A stretch of DNA of 7,071 nt from Nitrososphaera sp. UBA210 (GTDB lineage: Archaea; Thermoproteota; Nitrososphaeria; Nitrososphaerales; Nitrososphaeraceae). The notes under the pieces were generated by a model. The model did not search any database, was not told the origin of the DNA, and saw nothing but the letters and a program-made list of their open reading frames with translations. The translations under genes and the position numbers were made by a program. Positions 4,698 through 7,071 of the stretch are shown piece after piece. The stretch's first letter is position 1, and every line of letters begins with the position of its first letter. The stretch lies in assembly GCA_002494895.1 (NCBI GenBank), contig DADA01000065.1:1-7071 (forward strand), in the 5' to 3' direction.

Positions 4698-4715
4698 GAA
4701 CTATTGCACGTATTC

Positions 4716-4952
4716 CTATTGAGAATGCTCTCTGGCTTTACGGTAAAGTTCGTCGGCCTCATCGCCAAAGGCCTCCACCCGATATTCTACCCCACTCTCG
4801 AACTTTACCTGGACGCTGCAATGTCTTACGCCGTTGCTAAGTACCGATATCTTTGAGGACACGGAAGAGATCGCCGAGCTCTCCAGCACTTGGCCGTCCC
4901 CGCCGCTGCTTGTCAGTAGCTTTGTGAGTGCATCAACGCTGTTATGAAACAC
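4716..4952 (-). CDS. 78-residue protein of unknown function, coupled to a zinc-ribbon protein
   Basis: A short soluble protein with no cysteine pairs, signal or membrane helix. It has a likely helix at 4-14, a Ser/Gly-rich stretch (15-34), two probable strands (SKISVLSNG, HCSVQVKFESGVEYRVEAF) and a charged C-terminal helix (64-77). No family is recognised. The start is GTG at 4952: GGAGGT lies eight bases before it and no in-frame ATG is available. The gene overlaps the end of the zinc-ribbon gene by 11 bases, so the two are co-transcribed and probably translationally coupled, which suggests related roles. Its C-terminal part looks like a compact alpha/beta unit, but nothing in the sequence points to a catalytic activity. 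Confidence 0.68.
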   Translation of the reverse strand: MFHNSVDALTKLLTSSGGDGQVLESSAISSVSSKISVLSNGVRHCSVQVKFESGVEYRVEAFGDEADELYRKAREHSQ

Positions 4953-5319
4953 CTGCCGCGACCTCCCTTGAGATCCACAGCGTGAACGCGATTCGCTTCC
5001 TCATCTTGCCATACTTGCCGGCGTTCGTGAATGCAATGAGGTTGCCGCATTTGCCGCACCTGACCCTCTTTGGATGCGCAAGGTTCAGGTAGTACAGTGG
5101 CAAGAGCTTGCACATCGGACAACGGTAATGCGTGAGGAACAGCCTCTGGATCGGCTCAAGCCCCTTGTAGTTTATCCCCTGTGTGGTGCACAGCTGTTCT
5201 GCCTTCTGGCTCAGCAGTAGATCCGGCGAGGGCTGGCCCAGAGTGCTTTCGAGAAAGATCGCTTTCGACCTTGATCCATCTTTGTGTTCAGTCTGTCTGC
5301 CTTCGTAGTAGGTTGACAT
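4942..5319 (-). CDS. Zinc-ribbon protein (125 aa), function unknown
   Basis: The central feature is a four-cysteine zinc site, YRCPMC (C67, C70) and RCGKCG (C88, C91), i.e. C-X2-C-X17-C-X2-C, the spacing of a zinc ribbon. The N-terminal 45 residues are polar and probably partly disordered. Behind the ribbon is a basic segment GKYGKMRKRIAF (101-112), which could contact nucleic acid. There is no membrane segment. ATG at 5319 is the first start after a box A 35-41 bases upstream; no clear ribosome binding site precedes it. It is the first gene of a two-gene operon with the 78-residue protein. A role in transcription, RNA binding or protein interaction is possible, but the family is not recognised. 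Confidence 0.75.
   Translation of the reverse strand: MSTYYEGRQTEHKDGSRSKAIFLESTLGQPSPDLLLSQKAEQLCTTQGINYKGLEPIQRLFLTHYRCPMCKLLPLYYLNLAHPKRVRCGKCGNLIAFTNAGKYGKMRKRIAFTLWISREVAAGVS
4961..4966 (-). promoter_or_regulatory. Shine-Dalgarno sequence deciding the GTG start at 4952
   Basis: The minus strand reads GGAGGT inside the 3' end of the zinc-ribbon gene, eight bases before GTG at 4952. It supports that start over any internal codon. Confidence 0.6.
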
Positions 5320-5353
5320 GTGCTAATGTTCGTGCCTGTGCGCTATAGAACTT

Positions 5354-5360
5354 GATAAAA
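5354..5360 (-). promoter_or_regulatory. Box A of the zinc-ribbon operon
   Basis: The minus strand reads TTTTATC, 35-41 bases before the ATG at 5319, implying a leader of about 10-15 bases. Confidence 0.4.
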
Positions 5361-5474
5361 GACGTCGATGCACCATAGGCAACGCATATGGTTGTTAGCC
5401 AGCCTGTTGGAGTAGTAGAGCAGAGTTTGTAGTAATCATATTCATTTCTTTTTGATGACCAAGATCATGGCTCA

Positions 5475-5499
5475 CTATCGCATGATAGGAATTCTATCA
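5475..5499. promoter_or_regulatory. Three alternating CTATC/GATAG half-sites (candidate operator)
   Basis: CTATC (5475-5479), GATAG (5484-5488) and CTATC (5494-5498) alternate in orientation, with spacers of 4 and 5 bases. The right pair extends to TGATAG-GAATT-CTATCA, a perfect six-base inverted repeat. The array lies about 60-80 bases upstream of the DUF72 promoter in the 265-base gap that also holds the zinc-ribbon gene promoter. Binding of a regulator is an inference. Confidence 0.4.
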
Positions 5500-5556
5500 A
5501 GAAACATTCGGATTTGCTCTAATTTTGGTAGCCAAGTCTAGAATCATTCGTGCGAC

Positions 5557-5566
5557 AATCTTATAG
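5557..5566 (+). promoter_or_regulatory. Box A of the DUF72 gene
   Basis: AATCTTATAG lies 19-28 bases before the ATG at 5585, the spacing expected when the transcript starts at or next to the start codon. No ribosome binding site precedes that ATG, in keeping with a leaderless mRNA. Confidence 0.45.
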
Positions 5567-5584
5567 GACATCATCCTCACAGCC

Positions 5585-6415
5585 ATGCAGTTGACGATCC
5601 TTTTCGGCACTTCCGGATGGAGCTATCAGGAGTGGGTGGGAGCGTTCTATCCAAATAACAGGGTATCCAAGCTCCCATTCTACGCCAGAATATTCGAATC
5701 AGTCGAAGTCGACTCGTCCTTCTACCGGCCGCCGTCAAAGTCCATGATAGCAGGATGGGCAAGGGCGACCGGTCCGGATTTCAAGTTCTCCCTGAAAATA
5801 CCAAAGTCGATAACACATGATCGGCGGCTGGCCGGCGTGGAAAAAGCAATACTCGATTTCATACAACTTGTAGGGCCTCTGGAGAAGGCGGGCAAGCTTG
5901 GATGCCTGCTGATCCAGCTTGCTCCCAGTTTTGCGTTCAAGGAAAAGCAAAGTCTCGAGTCATTCTTTGGTCTTCTTCCGCGCCATCTGCATTTCGCCGT
6001 AGAATTTCGCCATGAATCATGGAACAGGCAGGAGACTTGGGATCTGCTGGAAGAATTCAACATAGCGAACACCATAACAGACTCGCCCCTCGAATTTCTC
6101 TCAAAGGTTGTCATCACCGCGACAACTCACTCGTTTGTAAGGTGGCATGGACACGGCAAGTCTGTGTGGTACAACTACAGGTATTCGGAAAACGAGCTGC
6201 GCCCGTGGCTTGGCAAGCTGAATCAGATCGAATCGCAGGTTCCTGTGACCTATGCCTACTTTAACAATCACTACGGAGGAAATGCGCCCTGGAACTTGCT
6301 CCAGCTGATCGACATGGGGGGCGAGCTGTTAGATGCTCAACGGAAGGCGATGGCCAGGGCGGACCGCTTTTTTAAGAGAGAGACTGTTGTTACCAAACTG
6401 ACAGATTTCCTGTAG
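5585..6415 (+). CDS. DUF72 family protein (YecE-like TIM barrel)
   Basis: The 276-residue product has the full motif series of DUF72: GTSGWSY (8-14), FYP (21-23), FESVEVDSSFYRPPS (37-51), FKFSLKIPKSITH (66-78), LLIQLAPSF (108-116, with L108-I110), FAVEFRHESW (137-146), SFVRWHGHG (183-191), WYNYRYSENEL (195-205) and TYAYFNNHYGGNAPWN (222-237). The family forms a TIM barrel with conserved Arg, His, Glu and Asn residues at the open end, suggesting a metal- or nucleic-acid-related enzyme, but its reaction has not been established to my knowledge. Length is normal and no key motif is missing. The start at 5585 puts GTSGWSY at the usual distance from the N-terminus. The gene converges with the stress-protein gene; the two stop codons touch. 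Confidence 0.93.
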   Translation: MQLTILFGTSGWSYQEWVGAFYPNNRVSKLPFYARIFESVEVDSSFYRPPSKSMIAGWARATGPDFKFSLKIPKSITHDRRLAGVEKAILDFIQLVGPLEKAGKLGCLLIQLAPSFAFKEKQSLESFFGLLPRHLHFAVEFRHESWNRQETWDLLEEFNIANTITDSPLEFLSKVVITATTHSFVRWHGHGKSVWYNYRYSENELRPWLGKLNQIESQVPVTYAYFNNHYGGNAPWNLLQLIDMGGELLDAQRKAMARADRFFKRETVVTKLTDFL

Positions 6416-7071
6416 CTATTTTTTTAAGAGTCTCAGGAGCGCAGACCTGGCCTGGTGTACTCCAGGTATGGTAAAATTCCTCGCGATAATGACGGGGCAG
6501 TTGAGCTGATCCAGTAGAGAGAGAAAATCAGGGTTGTTGAAAACAGAGAACCCGCCGACAGAGGCGCCCATGACTACGAGGTCTGGTTGAAAAGAGCTCA
6601 CAGCAGATAGGGTGGTATCTGCGGACCACCCGCTGCTGTCAGCATTCAACTGTATTTCCTTCATGTCGACACCGAGCTTGCTCAGATAATCCTGGTGCAT
6701 CGAAACACTGTTTGTGCTCTTGTCTTTTCTGCCCCTGCTGTTAACCGAAAGCAGATTAACCTTGAACCGGCCGGAATGCTCAAGCCAGCTTGTAGCTTTG
6801 AGAACCATGTCGGAATGCTCGCCTCCGTCGTAGACCACGACCAGGCTTCTCTTGTCAGCCGCCGGCACCGCGCTGGGTTTCAAGTCGATGCCGATTCTTT
6901 CATGCTCAGGTTCCAGCTTTAGCGCGTCGTCCTCGGCACGGATCGCAAGCACGTTGCAAGTCATTATTGTGAGCAGCTTTCTATCCCTTCGCAGCGTTTC
7001 AAAGTCGGCCACAAGCAGGTTGATCTTTTGCTCTTCTATGGTAGCCAGGATGGACTCTGTGGCATCGTGCG
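6416..7071 (-). CDS. C-terminal part of a protein with tandem universal stress protein (UspA) domains (partial)
   Basis: The frame is open from the right edge to a TAG at 6416-6418, so at least 217 residues are visible and the N-terminus is outside. The GTG at 7012 is not a convincing start: the upstream residues, HDATESILATIEEQKINLL, join naturally to VADFE. Residues before about 65 are the end of one Usp-like domain (strand INLLVADF, then CNVLAIR); a second full domain follows (SLVVVYDGGEHSDMVL, FKVNLLSVN, DLVVMGAS, NCPVIIARNF). The ATP-binding loop of UspA, G-X2-G-X9-G(S/T), is reduced to GASVGGF without the later GS, so nucleotide binding is doubtful. In archaea such double Usp tails occur both as free proteins and on membrane transporters of the amino acid permease type, so the missing part may be membrane-bound; this cannot be seen here. 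Confidence 0.78.
   Translation of the reverse strand, partial: HDATESILATIEEQKINLLVADFETLRRDRKLLTIMTCNVLAIRAEDDALKLEPEHERIGIDLKPSAVPAADKRSLVVVYDGGEHSDMVLKATSWLEHSGRFKVNLLSVNSRGRKDKSTNSVSMHQDYLSKLGVDMKEIQLNADSSGWSADTTLSAVSSFQPDLVVMGASVGGFSVFNNPDFLSLLDQLNCPVIIARNFTIPGVHQARSALLRLLKK
6419..6425 (+). terminator. T-run terminator after DUF72
   Basis: Seven T in a row begin three bases after the DUF72 stop codon on the plus strand, the classical archaeal intrinsic signal. It lies inside the last codons of the convergent stress-protein gene, where it encodes the Lys-rich C-terminus on the other strand. Confidence 0.5.

Noticed and set aside
5449..5500. C/D box guide RNA beginning with TGATGA near 5450
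   Set aside because: No CTGA D box or D' box is found at a suitable distance downstream.
5722..6264. Several ORFs on both strands within the DUF72 gene
   Set aside because: All are shadows; the DUF72 motifs fix the true frame.
6367..6430. Repeated TTTTTTAAGAG at 6367 and 6420 as a functional direct repeat
   Set aside because: The first copy is Phe-Phe-Lys-Arg codons of DUF72 and the second the reversed Lys/Leu codons of the stress protein; coding and chance explain it.

Overview
The window reads as a piece of an archaeal chromosome, most likely from an ammonia-oxidising-type Nitrososphaerota (Thaumarchaeota). The support is an archaeal stalk protein P1/L12 with the eukaryote-like acidic tail, two tRNA genes without encoded CCA, one of them with a short intron next to the anticodon, AT-rich box A elements about 25-35 bases before many starts (a leaderless or short-leader layout), and in-frame TTG and GTG starts. 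The phylum is an inference; the domain Archaea is well supported.

Left part (1-1802). The minus strand carries the first codons of a gene that runs off the left edge (1-95). Upstream of it lies the series tRNA-Ala(TGC) - AlkD-like DNA alkylation repair protein - ribosomal protein P1/L12 (1364 down to 209), packed so tightly that one transcript from the tRNA promoter is likely. Before the tRNA, also on the minus strand, is a 54-residue single C2H2 zinc finger protein that probably starts at a TTG codon. Its promoter diverges from that of a plus-strand tRNA-Ile(GAT).

Middle part (1803-4217). The stretch 1803-1986 shows no gene. Two minus-strand paralogous class I SAM-methyltransferase-like genes follow (1987-2871 and 3086-3934). 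Each has its own TATA-like box A and a short palindrome just upstream of it. The substrate cannot be told. Between the second one and the next gene is a possible 34-codon ORF with a good Shine-Dalgarno match, plus promoter-like sequence.

Right part (4218-7071). A membrane-anchored, exported beta-rich protein on the plus strand converges on a two-gene minus-strand operon: a zinc-ribbon protein overlapping by 11 bases a 78-residue unknown protein with a GTG start. A 265-base gap (5320-5584) contains the zinc-ribbon gene promoter, a three-half-site CTATC/GATAG inverted repeat and the promoter of a DUF72 (YecE-like) gene. That gene converges with the C-terminal tandem universal-stress-protein region of a larger protein that runs off the right edge; their stop codons touch.

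No mobile element, CRISPR array, integrase or att duplication was found. The most unusual items are the tRNA-Ala/alkD/L12 linkage, the intron-bearing tRNA, the tandem methyltransferase-like paralogues with separate candidate operators, and the tiny zinc finger gene.
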